64,000 bases of DNA from Ctena decussata (GCA_963989385.1 OZ022513.1:19141928-19205927); one strand, 5' to 3'; positions 35,209 to 47,757 are shown, numbered from the stretch's first letter. Notes: generated by a model not told the origin, from the letters alone. Numbers and translations are program-made.

Positions 35209-36107
35209 GGACCTGGTATGATAAGGCCCATATTTGGCCCCCAGAAAACTCATTTTTCAAAAGTCTTATTTCCCCAGTAAAAATGTATTCATATCAAAGT
35301 TCAAACCTTGAACTTAACAGCAAACACAAAATTAACTTCTTCTAGCACAAAATATTTATGATATTTGTACTGAACATATCCATACCCCCAGCGGATTCTG
35401 ACGAAAATGACGAATTTGGTAGCCTTTGTGGCTTTCAAAATATATGAGCCCGGCCTCCAGCACATTTAATATTTTGTATACAGATAAAATTTTAATATAT
35501 TTACATGCCATGAAAATATTAAATGTGCTGGAGACCGGGCTCAATGTTTATTTTTAACTTTTTGTTACCAAACTGGCAGCGTTTGGAACTTTTTTCCAGC
35601 GTTCTCAACATAAAAACGCCCATATCTCTGCTCATAGACAAAATAAACATATGTTGTGGGTATTCATTTTCTTAGTTAGAACACAAGGAATAATCTGGTA
35701 TACATTTCATTTTGATCTGTTGGAATTTTTGGGTTAGCGTCTCTGGACTTGCAAACTTGAGTGGGTGGGGTACCTGGGGAGGCCTTGTGCAGTGCACAGG
35801 TAATAAGCAGTGCAATGTTACATTTAAGCGTTTCATCAAAAGCCTATTGTTAAGAGCTTTCAAAAGTTATTGTAAATGACTTATTTCTTTTAAGGAAAAT
35901 GTATTAAACTCAAATTTTCTCGCAATTTTCCTTCATTTTATTGAAACAACATAGGCATGTCAGAAATCACGTTATTCTGGGAATTAACAATTACGAAACA
36001 TATAATTTCTGCTTGTTCCCATACGCACAAATAATAAGCAATAGAAACCATGCATTTTTAAGAGAATTTGAATGGGGGCCAAAAACGGCCCTTATCGTAC
36101 CAGGTCC
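35209..36107. mobile_element. 899-bp TIR element in AAA/TTT context
   Basis: Terminal inverted repeats of about 34 bp (GGACCTGGTATGATAAGGCC ... complement). It is inserted in a unit of the 145-bp array: left flank TTTATGAAA, right flank TTTGTCAG, matching the array words TTTATGAAAC and TTTGTCAGAATG. No target duplication is needed to explain the junctions, a pattern described for Spy-type elements (between AAA and TTT). No transposase ORF. Contains a smaller foldback (35445-35543). Confidence 0.7.
35445..35543. mobile_element. 99-bp foldback MITE
   Basis: TGAGCCCGGCCTCCAGCACA paired with its complement, with an AT-rich loop. Nested in the 899-bp element. Confidence 0.75.
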
Positions 36108-39100
36108 TTTGTCAGAATGTTAGTCTTTATCAAATCTAGGCCAACTTTGAAACTGGGTCATGTCGGGTCAAAAACTAGGTCACTAGGTCAAATCATAGAA
36201 AACACGTGTGTACGTTTTAGAGGACACAGTTTTGATCCAATCTTTATGAAACTTTATCAGAATGTTTATCTCCATAAACTCTAAGCCAAGTTTGAAAGTA
36301 GGTCATGTCGGGTCAAAAACTAGGTCACTAGGTCAAATCTTCGGAAAACCTTGTGTACGCTCTAGAAGGCACAGTTTTAATCCAAAGTTTATGAAACTTT
36401 GTCAGAATGTTTATACTAATAATATCTAGGATAAGGTCTAAACTGGGTCATGTCGGGTTAAAAACTAGGTCACTAGGTCAAATCATATAAAAACATTGTG
36501 TACGCTCTAGAGGACACAGTTTTGATCCGATCTTTATGAAACTTTGTCATAATGTTTATCTTCATAAAGTCTAAGCCAAGTTTGAAAGTAGGTCATGTCG
36601 GGTCAAAAACTAGGTCGCTAGGTCAAATCTTAGAAAAACCTTGTGTACGCTCTAGAAGGCACAGTCTTGATTCAAAGTTCATGAAACTTTGTCAGAATGT
36701 TTATCCTGATAATATCTTGTACAAGTTTGAAACTGGGTCATGTCGGGTCAAAAACTAGGTCACTAGGTCAAATCATAGAAAACACGTGTGTACGTTTTAG
36801 AGGACACAGTTTTGATCCAATCTTTATGAAACTTTATCAGAATGTTTATCTCCATAAACTCTAAGCCAAGTTTGAAAGTAGGTCATGTCGGGTCAAAAAC
36901 TAGGTCACTAGGTCAAATCTTAGGAAAACCTTGTGTACGCTCTAGAAGGCACAGTTTTAATCCAAAGTTCATGAAACTTTGTCAGAATGTTTATCCTAAT
37001 AATATCTAGGATAAGGCCTAACTGGGTCATGTCGGGTTAAAAACTAGGTCACTAGGTCAAATCATATAAAAACATTGTGTACGCTCTAGAGGACACAGTT
37101 TTGATCCAATCTTTATGAAACTTTGTCATAATGTTTATCTTCATAAAGTCTAAGCCAAGTTTGAAAGTAGGTCATGTCGGGTCAAAAACTAGGTCGCTAG
37201 GTCAAATCTTAGAAAAACCTTGTGTACGCTCTAGAAGGCACAGTTTTGATTCAAAGTTCATGAAACTTTGTCAGAATGTTTATCCCGATAATATCTTGTA
37301 CAAGTTTGAAACTGGGTCATGTCGGGTCAAAAACTAGGTCATTAGGTCAAATCATAGAAAAACCTTGTGAACGCTCTAGAGGACACAGTTTTGATCCAAT
37401 CTTTATGAAACTTTGTTAGAATGTTTATCTCCATAAACTCTAGGCCAGGTTTGAAAGTAGGTCATGTTGGGTCAAAAACTAGGCCACTAGGTCAAATCTT
37501 AGAAAAACCTTGTGTACGCTCTAGAAGGCACAGTTCTGATCCAAAGTTCATGAAACTTTGTCAGAATGTTTATCCTAATAATATCTAGTGCAAGTTCGAA
37601 ACTGGGTCATGGCGGGTCAAAAACTAGGTCACTAGGTCATATCATAGAAAAACCATGTGTACGCTCTAGAGGACACACTTTAGGTCCAAACTTTATGAAA
37701 CTTTGTCAGTATGTTTATCTCCATAAACTCTAGGCCAAGATTGAAAGTAGGTCATATCGGATCAAAAACTAGGTCACTAGGTCAAATCTTAGAAAAACTT
37801 TGCGTACACACTAGAAGGCATAGTTTTGATCCAGTCTTCATGAAACTATGTCAAAATATTTATTGTCAATATATCTAAGCCCCCTATGAAAATGAGTCAC
37901 GTCGGGTCAAAAAATAGGTCACTAGGTCAGATCTTAGAAAAACTGTGTACACCCTAGAGGGCACAGTTTTGATCCAATCTTCATGAAACTTTCTCAGAAT
38001 GTTTATCTTTATGACTAGCGAAAGTTTGAAACTGGGTCATGTCGGGTCAAAAATATGGTCACAGGGTCAAATGTTAGAACGACATTGTATACGCTCTAGA
38101 GGGTACAGTTTTGATCCAGTCTCTATGAAACTTTGTCAGAATGTTTATTCTTACAATCTCCAGGCCAAGTTTGAAACTGGGTCATGTCGGGTCAAAAATA
38201 TGGTCACAGGGTCAAATATTAGAACGACATTTTATACGCTCTAGAGGGTACAGTTTTGATCCAGTCTCTATGAAACTTTGTCAGAATGTTTATTCTTACA
38301 ATATCCAGGCCAAGTTTGAAACTGGGTCATGTCGGGTCAAAAAATAGGTCAAATATTAGGAACACTTGTGTACGCTCTAGAGGTCACAGTTTTGATCCAA
38401 ACCTAATGAAATTTTGTCAGAATGTTTATCCTCACAATATCTAGGCCAAGGTTGAAACTGGGTCATGTCAGGTCAAAAACTCGCTCAAATCTTAGAAAAA
38501 CCTTGTGTATGCTCTAGAGGACACAGTTTTGATCCAGTCTTTTTGAAACTTTGTCAGAATGTTTATCGTCACAATATCTAGGCCAAGTTTGAAAGTAGGT
38601 CATGTCGAGTCAAAAACTACGTCACTAGGTCAGATATAAGAATGACCTTGTGTACGCGCTAAAGGGCACAGTTTTGATCCAATATTCATGAACTTTTGTC
38701 AGAATGTTTATCCTGACAATATCCAGGCCAAGTTTGAAACTGGGTCATGTCAGGTTAAAAACTAGGTCACTGGGTCAAATCTTAGAAAAACTTTGTGCAC
38801 ACTCTAGAGGGCACAGTTTTATTCCATTTTCATGAAACTTTGTCAGAATGTTTATCTCCATTAATCTATGTCAAGTTTGAAATTGGGTCATGTCCGTCAA
38901 AAGCTAGGTCACGAGGTCAAATCCAAATTAAGTTGTGCTGCAAGAATCAGAACTAACATTGCGATGATGCCAGCCACAAACTCCGTGGAAAACATTAATT
39001 TCACCACAGTGAGAAAATGATGCTACCATTCTATCATCTGTGTTTGCCTAGTTCAGTCTAGTTTAAGTCCATCAAAGGAACTCAACATGAAAGGGAATTT

Positions 39101-39400
39101 TTCGGGGAAGCAGCTCTGCCATTTTCAACTCACCTGAGCCTTACAGTATTGGTGTTAGCTGCCTCTGTCATCCATCCATAAACATTTTCAAACATCTCAA
39201 ACCACTGGGCAGACTGAACTCAAATTTCATATGGAGCTTGCACATGGGTCAAAGGGTGGAAAGTTCTTCAAATGATCTTGGTCACATGACCAAGGTGGCC
39301 GCCATTCCCATGTATGGTAAAAACTCTTATAAATCTTCACCAGGGCCAGTGAACTGATTAATGCTCAGGTGAGCGATTCAGGGCCACCATGGCCCTCTTG

Positions 39401-39919
39401 CTTTTATTTTCCGCGAGGAAAGGTACCTTAATGCATGTGCGAGTAAGATAGATTCAGATCAGCCTGCGCATCCGCGCAGTCCGATCAGAGTCTTCTTTTT
39501 TCGCTAAGTTTATCTGTGGAGCCTGACGATTTCAAAAAGGTGAAACGTGAAGACTCCGTTGAGTTTGCACAGCTGCATAGGCTGATTTGAGAATCTATTG
39601 TATGCACATTACTTAAAGTCCCTTTTCACGTGAAGCCGAACAAAAGCAATAAATAGGGCGCAGTATCAAGCTAAGTTTACCATTCGGCGATGTGAGAAAT
39701 GGTAAATTGTGGCGAGCTGATCAGTTTACCTTTGAAGTCAGACCTAGCTCTTTTCTTTTTGGTCAGACTCATTTGTTCAAATTTTAGGGGTTTCTGCTGT
39801 TTCAAATCAAACCCATTTCAACATGTTCAAGACAAGTACAGTTTTGTCATGTAATAATACCCTTACGTATAGGTAATAATCTCCTAAAACAACACTACGG
39901 AAAGGAGACATAACTATAA
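39401..39919. repeat. No gene; dispersed repeat with AGATCAGCCTGCGCATCC
   Basis: 39440-39610 is a diverged foldback-type repeat (AGATCAGCCTGCGCATCCGC left, GCATAGGCTGATTTGAGAAT right). A similar segment is at 57250-57400. The rest shows nothing recognisable. Confidence 0.5.
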
Positions 39920-40027
39920 CCCAGCGGGCACACGACGTTGAAATGACGTCGTGCTGACGTCGATGCGACGTGGTGACGTCGCATCGAAGTCAATACGACG
40001 TCACCTTGACGTCATGTACCTGCTGGG
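39920..40027. mobile_element. GACGTC palindrome element
   Basis: CCCAGCGGGCACACGACGTT ... complement-like ACATGAC/GTCATGT and CCTGCTGGG end; nearly self-complementary, 108 bp. AA flanks both sides. Contains several TGACGTC words (CRE/ATF-like). Confidence 0.85.
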
Positions 40028-41396
40028 AAAGTATTAGACTTCTGGTTTAGCCTTCAAGCGGGTTTCCAGTGTGGCTCAGGCACTTGTTGACTTGTCAACA
40101 ATATACATACATGTACGCCGACATCGGGATACCCAACGTCGGAACCTGCCTGAAAACCAGCACAATTGTGTCCGATTTCAGGCGAAATAAATTAACTTTT
40201 AGAAAAGTACAGCCCATACGGAATACAAACGTCAAAGCACCGTAAGAATTGTGACGTCGTTGCAAAGCTGACCCAACGGCACAATAAAAACAAAGTACGA
40301 ACAACCAACTCGACTGTAATTCCATAAAGACAGCACAAAATATATACGATATGTATATTATAACATCAAATAAAGGAAGCGCAACAAGACAACGTAACGT
40401 CGATTTATCAGCTTGTAGACATCGCACACTAGCGACAAACCTTGGTGACATAAATACAGATAATACTCCATCGAAGAAAGGACTTCTACGATTAAGGCGA
40501 GGATTTTCCCCATTAGGCCGGCGCGACAGGTCCGAATTTTCAAAAGTAAAAAGTGTGCATTTTTTTCTTAGCAGATCTTCCACAAATATGTAAACCGTAT
40601 GAAATCAGATCATTAGTGATTCAGACCCAAAGACATGGGGAGATAATCCAGTCTGACCCTACCTACCCTAAATTCAAGGTTTTCGCATACCTCATTTTTT
40701 GAGGTAATAAAAATATTGAAATTAGTCATTCGTTCAATAAATTTTTCTCATAAATGCATGCTAAATACACGCGTATCACAATACAAAACAATGGTTTCCT
40801 TCTTGTTATCCTGACTGGCATTTAAACATGCAAAACCGTAGTTCTATTTCCGGTCAAAACGGCCAAAAGGGAACGCTTCACTACAACTAAAATACAAGTA
40901 CTCTCCCCCCGTGACCCAGCATTTCCTTCATGCAGCAGACTTATGCGATGCAAGTACGCAATATATATGAGTGGGAAGCTGGGTCACGGGGGGGGGGGGG
41001 GGGGGGGGGAACGATACTCAGTAAGCCAAAGAAGAAGAATGGTCAGCAGTGGCACTGTGATCTTCAAGGATTATATTGTGTACCATGACCTTGAATTGAG
41101 GTCAAGGTCACATACACATAGTAAAAACTATCCAGTGTTGTCTGTTATGTAAGTAATGTAAGTTAAAAAGGGGTGAAATATATACAATCAATCATTATTT
41201 CAACGATCAGTTTGAGGATAATGTACCATTCATCTCAAAAAGGACGTCAACGTCAACGTATGTTTAACGTATTTTACATAGACACAAACACTTGAAAATT
41301 CATTTGTCATGCAAGTTACATGTCATGATCATAAATGCAAAGCAGAAGTCAGTGATCCGTATAACTTTTTAATCATGGGGAAAATTCACGCCTTAA
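40028..41396. other. No confident gene
   Basis: A 162-codon open frame (40095-40583, minus) has no recognisable domain and no support. A small inverted repeat joins CCCCCCGTGACCCAGC (about 40906-40921) to GCTGGGTCACGGGG (about 40977), ending in a run of 22 G (40988-41009). AGGTCAAGGTCA sits at 41099-41110. Confidence 0.5.
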
Positions 41397-42248
41397 GGTG
41401 GTGATTTTCACTGATTTGGGGCAAAGACAAAAATCTGCATTAAATGCTGAAAATACAACAGATCTTCCCAAAACTTAGCAGATGCCTTCTTTATGTTGTT
41501 TCTCACAATTCAGAATCCCAAAATGCTGGACATGTTGATGTTAAAAAGGATTTATATAAGAAAAGATCAAAGGGTAATTTTGTGCGAATAAATCTAAAAA
41601 ATGACCATCATTATGGAAAATGTAACCAGGTCTGAACATAGATTAATGTATTATGAAGAGCGTCCTAGCAATTATTTTTTCCATTTTCTTTGCACGTTAT
41701 CAGGCTGCGAAGATAAAAAAGATGTGGCCTGTGTCCAAATATTTGTCTCAAAAATACATAGCAGAGTCTGTTTTCAGGGTTGAATGATTTCAATAATATA
41801 CCTGTCTTGGTCATTGTAATGTAATATTTATACTGTGAGTTTGATATAGGTATACCTGACCTACCTGTATTAATGAATGCAAGCACTATACATGCACTTA
41901 TATACATGGTCAGACATTTGAGGAAAAGGCTTCTGTTTTTATCGGCGCAGCCTGATAACGTGCAAAGAAAGTGGAATGAATAATTGCTAGGACGCTCTTC
42001 ATAATACATTAATTTATGTTCAGACCTAGTTACATTTTCAATAATGATGGTCATTTTTTAGATTTATTCGCACAAAATTACCCTTTGATCTTTTCTAATA
42101 TAAATCCTTATTAACATCAACATGTCCTGCATTTTTGTATTCTAAACTGTAAGAAACAACATAAAGAAGGCATCTGCTAAGTTTAGGGAAGATCTGTTGT
42201 ATTTTTAGCATTTTATTGACATTTTTGTATATACCACAAATCACCACC
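41397..42248. mobile_element. 852-bp TTAA-flanked element with arms of about 320 bp
   Basis: Bordered by TTAA (41393-41396, 42249-42252). GGTGGTGATTT ends pair, and the inverted similarity continues for about 320 bp per arm (CAACAGATCTTCCC, ATGACCATCATTAT and TTTGCACGTTATCAGGCTGC blocks occur in both), leaving a centre of about 180 bp. No transposase. The TTAA duplication suggests piggyBac-type mobilisation. The spurious ORFs at both ends mirror each other. Confidence 0.85.
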
Positions 42249-42384
42249 TTAAGCATAGAGGTCCTTACGACGTCCTAATGCCGATGCAACCTCAAACTGG
42301 GAAGTCACAATATACCGCCTATGTGTGCTTAGAACAGCTTTAAACTAAACGCACATAAAAGAAGGACACTGCAAATTCCTGAAC

Positions 42385-42920
42385 TCATTTGATAGGACAC
42401 GGACAGACTCAGTGCCAGAAGGACCGTGCTATGGATTCGTTCCCTTGAGCCTCATTGGGAACATCGTCAGGTAATAATAAAATTGGATGGAAAACACTTG
42501 CCTCAAAGAAAGTGATTAGAGGAAAGTCGGGTAAATTCGGAGAGCGTGTAAATTCGGACAGTGACATTGTTTCCTTTATATGTCAGTTGTTTGGAATTTA
42601 AACAAAATTAACTGGGCAAACAGTGAAAATCCTGATCTTCACTGTTTGCAATGGTATGTCCGAATTTACCCGCTGTCCGAAGTTACCCAACTCCACTCTA
42701 ACACTGAAGCGCACTGAGCTGCTTAAGATGTATGAGCACACCTCGGTTTTTTTGTATCAATCATTCTAGTAAGGGAAACAACTTTTGTGACTTCCTGTAT
42801 TCTTGCCTGAGAACGAAACCATTTCAAAACTGGGGGCCTACACTTACAGGAAAGAATTTGCTCCTCTATGAGCAAATTCTGTTTCTTTAAGTGTTGACCC
42901 CCATTGCGAACGGATGCAAA
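42385..42920. repeat. Diverged third copy of the 29-kb repeat family, with a MITE inside
   Basis: 42400-42490 (CCTCATTGGGAACATCGT) and 42770-42920 (AACTTTTGTGACTTCCTGTA, TGAGCAAATTCTGTTTCTTT) follow the order of 29575-29790. The MITE at 42517-42702 lies between the two parts. A further fragment is at about 47200-47300. Confidence 0.6.
42517..42702. mobile_element. GGGTAAATTCGG foldback MITE
   Basis: Inverted repeats of about 48 bp: TTAGAGGAAAGTCGGGTAAA left and the complement of TTAGAGTGGAGTTGGGTAAC right, each with two GTAAATTCGGA-type words. Non-coding. Confidence 0.8.
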
Positions 42921-43501
42921 AATGAAAATGAAATTTAAAAATACCTTAAAGTCAACCCATTCACCTTAATGTACCTGTGTACGCCAGTTTGAGCATCAGC
43001 CCATTTAGGCTTACATGTACATTCAGCTTGATTCGTATTGAATTTGTTTGTTATTTTCCACTTCTTGTCTTGAAGTAGCACGTTCATGGCTTAAAACTTG
43101 CTTCGTAATGAATTTGTTTGTTATTTTCCACTTCTTGTCTTGAAGTAGCACGTTCATGGCTTAAAACTTCCAGCCCAGGACGTAAAATTATATAAAAAAA
43201 AATCCAAAACGCAGACAACAAAACTCACGTCTGCAAATTTTTAAACATAATATTTCATCCAAGCTATTCAAAGAATAGAGGGCAAAGATCGCTTTTCATA
43301 TTGTTAATTCAAAGAATATAGGGAAAGTGTCGAAGGCACAAACAAAAGACTGGTAGTACAAAACCCCCGCCCCCGTTCGCCCCCGCCCTCCCCCCACCCC
43401 CACCACCACTCTAATTCAAATTCACTCAGAATTACATGTTTTTTCCCTATTGCTTATGATCTTCGATCCACAAGTGTGTGCTACTCTAAATTGCCTGTAT
43501 T
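42921..43501. repeat. 70-bp tandem duplication in non-coding DNA
   Basis: About 43040-43109 and 43110-43179 are identical by eye (TTTCCACTTCTTGTCTTGAA). A C-rich stretch with CCCCGCCCCCG and CCCCACCCCC follows at 43364-43408. No gene. Confidence 0.8.
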
Positions 43502-43742
43502 TGAGCCGCGACACGACAAAACCAACAATGTGGTTGTACGCCCAGCGCTGACTCAGATCAGCCTGGGCATCCGCCCAGTTTGACCAGACTCTTCATAAAG
43601 TGTTCAAAGGGTAGCTAAGGATTTAAGCAGCTACCTCCATGCGGACACCGCAGACTCTGATCAGACTGGGCGGATGCCCAGGCTGATCTGAGTCTGCGCT
43701 GGGCGCACAACCACATTGTTGGTTTTGTCGTGTCGCGGCTCA
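43502..43742. mobile_element. TGAGCCGCGACACGAC foldback MITE
   Basis: Close relative of 3290-3527 with both ends intact and an internal TCTGATCAGACTGGGCGGAT arm. Confidence 0.9.
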
Positions 43743-43988
43743 TTTGTAGTACACTTGCATATGAGGAGCAGTTTTTGCTGACACAGTGCAGCGCGTAAGC
43801 CCTTTTTGGTGCCATTTTTGTGTTTTATTGTGTTTTATAGAAGCTTGGGTACCAATTGAGCGTGTTACAAATGTGCTGAGCTGGATGTCTGGACTTAGTA
43901 ATTTGTAAGACCTGACACTTATAGCTATGAAGAGTAAAAGAAAAACTTCTTCAAGGACTGTAATGCTCTACCTCCCGATCCGGTACAT

Positions 43989-44096
43989 CCCACCAGGCAC
44001 ATGGCATTGAAATAACGTCGTACTGACGTCGATGCGACGTAATGACGTCACATCGACGTCAGTCCGACGTAATTTTGATGTCATATGCCTGCTGGG
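43989..44096. mobile_element. GACGTC palindrome element
   Basis: CCCACCAGGCACATGGC ... GTCATATGCCTGCTGGG, 108 bp, flanked by AT on each side. Internal words TGACGTCGATGCGACG and ATGACGTCACATCGACGTC. Confidence 0.85.
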
Positions 44097-44208
44097 ATGT
44101 CTCTAGACGAGTTCATTGCTCTGTCTAGAGATATACACAACCTAGACGACTCAAAATTTTGCTTTTAATTGTACTTGTCTGGAACGCTGTTTCAACCATT
44201 TTGCAGTC

Positions 44209-44286
44209 CCCAGCAGGCATATGACGCTGTGATAACGTCGAACTGACGTCGATGTGACATCATTACGACGTCATGTGCTTGCTGGG
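44209..44286. mobile_element. GACGTC palindrome element, short
   Basis: CCCAGCAGGCATATGACG ... GTCATGTGCTTGCTGGG, 78 bp. Internally deleted relative of the 108-bp form. Confidence 0.8.
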
Positions 44287-45125
44287 ACGTCACTTGCCTG
44301 TGATGCAGTATGGAAGATGAAAATATTTTTATGATAAGAAAAAAAAGGGCTTTGAACCGAGGGTATTCATTGTTTATTCAACGTTGTGTTCTCTGTGATG
44401 GGATAGCAGCGGAATTCTTCACGCCGTAAACGGGATTCCATTTCAGATGACCTTTCATTATTCTTTTATCGTCTCGATACATGTATTCATGAATGAAATA
44501 CTGTTGACAGAGGCGTTAAACAGTTTTATTCTTCATCAGCAATACAACTGGGGAGATGGTCTGTACAGGCCTACAGCTCCCCACCAAATCCTGATAATTT
44601 ATTCTGTACATTTGTATGTGATACTTTTTTTTTTGAAATAAATATTGTTTAAACCAACAATACAATTGAGCCCCACAACGAGAAAACCAACAAAGTGGCA
44701 TGGGCGCCCAGCGAAGACTCACATCAGCCTGGGCATCCGCCCAGTCTGATCAGAATCCCGCTTTGCGCTTAAAGGGTAGCTAAGGGTCTAAACTAGTTCA
44801 ATGCGGACAGCGAAGACCGGAATGCCACTTTGTTGGTTTTGTCGTGTCGCGACTCAGTCATTATCTTTAAACTGACTTGCATGGATCGAGTCATGAGCGA
44901 AAGATCGGACTGGTCTGACAATCAACTGGTGTGGAATTATTAGGCTTGGTGTTGCCATTTAGATGTATATGGTGACCCTTGGTCATGTTCGGCATAGTTT
45001 CTTAAGTAAACCCGAGGAATACCAAGGTAGATAATTGCTCAGGTTTACCAAAGTAATTATGCTGAACGTACCCACTACCTGTAGCCTGTGGCCAAGCGGA
45101 ATTATCACACCCCTAGTTAACGAAA
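44287..45125. other. No gene seen; one MITE inside
   Basis: Apart from the MITE at 44667-44856, no coding or RNA feature is recognised. An AAATAGGG motif marks the start of the next element. Confidence 0.5.
44667..44856. mobile_element. TGAGCC foldback MITE, diverged ends
   Basis: TGAGCCCCACAACGAGAAAA left and the complement of TGAGTCGCGACACGACAAAA right. The AAAGTGGCA variant of the family. Confidence 0.8.
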
Positions 45126-45127
45126 TA

Positions 45128-47029
45128 GGGCTGTTACGAAACGAAACCAGAGGGCCAATGGCCCTATATCGCTCATCTGAGCACTGAGGTTATGCTGGAA
45201 AAACTAAGTTGCCATAGCAACAAAAAACAACATGCACAACAGCAATAAAACACACCATTTATGTAGAGGATAATATCACAAACATTTATGCAAAAAATAA
45301 GCATTATCCCCCTTTAATGGCTTCTGAGAAGAAGATCTTTGGCAAAAAAAAAATGAAAAAAATGAAAATTTGGCCTTTCAGTTGCAATGGCAACCAATCA
45401 AAATCAGGTCTTTGGGCAAAATTCATATGGCTGATAGAGGACTACTTTAGGAACATTTCTGTAAAACTTTTGTCAAAATATCTGCAGTAACACAGAAATA
45501 AATACCAAATGTCCACTTTCCCCATTGTAAGTCTATGTAACCTTTAAGTTGCCATAGCAACCAGTTCACATGGGCAATGATAATATGAAACATACTTCAG
45601 GTAGAGGCTAATGTTATTAATATGTATGCAAAGTATCAGCTTCATCCTCCTCATGGCTTCACTTTTCCCATTATAAGTCAATGGAAACTATAAGTTGTCA
45701 TAGCAACCAAAGTTCTTACGGGGTTGGAAGAAAAAACAAAATTCATGTAGAGACTTCTGTCATCAACATATTTGCACAATATCAGCTTCATCCCCCATAT
45801 GGCTTCTGAGCAGAAGATTTTTTTTCATTTTTTTCTTCTTTATTTTTTTCGAAAATTACCCTATATTTTGCCATGGCAACCAATGAAATTCTGCGATTTG
45901 GAGAAAATCCATATGAAACATAGTGGACTATTCAAGAAACATTTCTGTAGAAAGAAAATCTAAATAAATGCAGTGAGACAGCAAAAATTGCCAATTTCCA
46001 TTTTGCCCATTATAAGTCAATGGAAACTCTTAGTTGCCATAGCAACCAAACTGCTGGAGTAATTACCATGAAAAACAGTAATTCTATAGAGGCTAGTACT
46101 AAGGTTCTTTCTGTAGAGTTTGAACTTTATTGGCTACACAGTTTCTGCGGAGACGATTTTTTATATTTTTCTATTTTTAACTATTCGGTTGCAATGGCAA
46201 CCAGCCAAATTGCGCAATTTGCATAAATTTAACAAGGATGGTTAAAGACTACTGAAGGTACATTTCTACGAAAGTTTTGTCAAAATATCTGCGGTGGCAT
46301 AGCAATAAATGCAAATTTTCTATTTTGCCATTTTGAGTCAATGTAACTTTAAGTTCCCATAGCAACCAAACTACTAGAGCAATTGCCAAGAAAAACAGTT
46401 CTTTTATAGAATCTAGTACTAAAATCCTTTCTGTCAAGTTTGAGATTTATTGGTTGCATAGTTTTTGAGGAGATGATTTTTTAATATATTTTCTATTTTT
46501 AACCTTTCGGTTTCCATGGAAACCAGCCAAATTGTGCAATCTATATAAATTTCATGTGGTTGATAGAGGACTACTCAAGGAACATTTCTGTAAAAGTTTT
46601 GTCAAAATATCTGCTGTGACATAGCAATAAACGCAAATTTTCAATTTTCCCCATACGAGTCAATGGAAAATTTAAGTTGCCATAGCAACCAAAGCGATTT
46701 GGATGAAAAACAGTATTATTGGTTCCCTCTGCCTATAGATGCCATATATGAAACTTGGAAACAATGGGCCTTGTAGTTTCAGAGGAGATGTCGTTTGAAA
46801 ATGTTGACTGACGGACGGACGACGGACGACGGATGCCTGCCTATACTATAAGCTCACCTGTGAGCCTTCGGCTCAGGTGAGCTAAAAATGTCATAGTGGT
46901 TACCAAACAACCTGACCATGCTGTTACGAAACGAAAAAGTCATAGTTACCAAACGGCCTGATGACCGGGTCGTTTGGTAACTATGAGACTTTACGTTTGG
47001 TAACAGCTCTTTTTCGTTTCGTAACACCC
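45128..47029. mobile_element. TA-flanked TIR element split by an array element
   Basis: GGGCTGTTACGAAACGAAA left and the complement of GGGTGTTACGAAACGAAAAA right, flanked by TA (45126-45127, 47030-47031). Without the nested array it is a foldback of about 160 bp (GTTACCAAACGG / CGTTTGGTAAC). Non-coding. Confidence 0.75.
45149..46888. mobile_element. 1.74-kb array element, units of about 310 bp
   Basis: Starts AGAGGGCCAATGGCCCTATA, ends GAGCCTTCGGCTCAGGTGAG-CTAAAAA, the same two termini as 9128-13387. About five units with TTGCCATAGCAACCAAA and GTCAAAATATCTGC blocks. Inserted inside the MITE at 45128-47029. Confidence 0.8.
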
Positions 47030-47383
47030 TAGAAAACATAGTTTACCAGGTGTGTTTCAATTCAAATGTACCTACATTCATGATACGATTTATACAAATC
47101 CATTTAAGGCGTATGAGCACACTTCCAAGTTTTTCCATTATTTACGAAGGGTGGGTGGGGTTGAGGGGGGAGCAACTTACATGACCCTGTTTGCTTCCTT
47201 GGACATCATCGCTCTTCTGAAATGGTGTCTACACTAAAAAGAAAGAAATGGGTCCTCTTGCGCTATTTTTTTCCTTAAGGGTGGACCTCCATTGAGAATG
47301 CAGTCAAAATGACACAGTTCCTTCCCCTAAAAGTTACAACCATTAACTTCAGAGAAAAATCTTTATATGCTAAAATGAAATCA

Positions 47384-47567
47384 GCTAGCGGGCACGACGT
47401 TACATCTACGTCAGTCACATCGACGTCATACTGACGTCGATATAACATTAGTATGACGTCTTCTCGACGTCATATGCCTCGTCGAAATGAAGTACCGACG
47501 TCGATGCGACGTACTGAAGTCGCATCGACATCGATACGTCGTCATTTCGACGTCATGTGCCTGCTGA
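47384..47567. mobile_element. GACGTC palindrome elements, double or rearranged
   Basis: From GCTAGCGGGCACGACG to CATGTGCCTGCTGAG with an internal CATATGCC near 47470. It reads as two fused copies of the 108-bp family, the left one degraded. Confidence 0.75.
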
Positions 47568-47638
47568 GAAGGGCTTCTTTCAAACCTAACACTGATCGTA
47601 ACACAACTGGTGAATATCGAATTTCATTTTCGACTGTG

Positions 47639-47746
47639 CCCAGCAGGCACATGACGTCAAAACGACGTCGTATTGACGTCGATGCGACGTGATGACGTCG
47701 CATCGACGTTAATACGACGTCATTTCGACGTCATGTGCCTGCTGGG
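47639..47746. mobile_element. GACGTC palindrome element next to the sulfotransferase stop codon
   Basis: CCCAGCAGGCACATGACGTC to its complement, 108 bp, almost perfect. It ends 11 bp from the stop codon of the sulfotransferase gene, so it should lie in that gene's 3' UTR and could fold into a long hairpin in the mRNA. Confidence 0.9.
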
Positions 47747-47757
47747 TACAGAGTGCA

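Larger units (their letters stand above)
35087..39400. repeat. Array element with 145-bp units
   Basis: Starts TTTTAGCTCACCTGAGCAC/GTGCTCAGGGTGAGC, ends GCTCAGGTGAGCGATTCAGG and GGCCCTCTTG. Holds about twenty direct units of about 145 bp (GCTCTAGAGGACACAGTTTT, GGTCATGTCGGGTCAAAAAC, TAGGTCACTAGGTCAAATC), which also repeat as a 579-bp tetramer (36552 onward matches 37131 onward). Interrupted by the 899-bp element 35209-36107. The last 300 bp resemble the 9128 and 12745 arrays. Confidence 0.85.

Noticed and set aside
40095..40583. 162-codon open frame on the minus strand
   Set aside because: No recognisable domain, AT-rich hydrophobic composition and no promoter or splice support; length is possible by chance.
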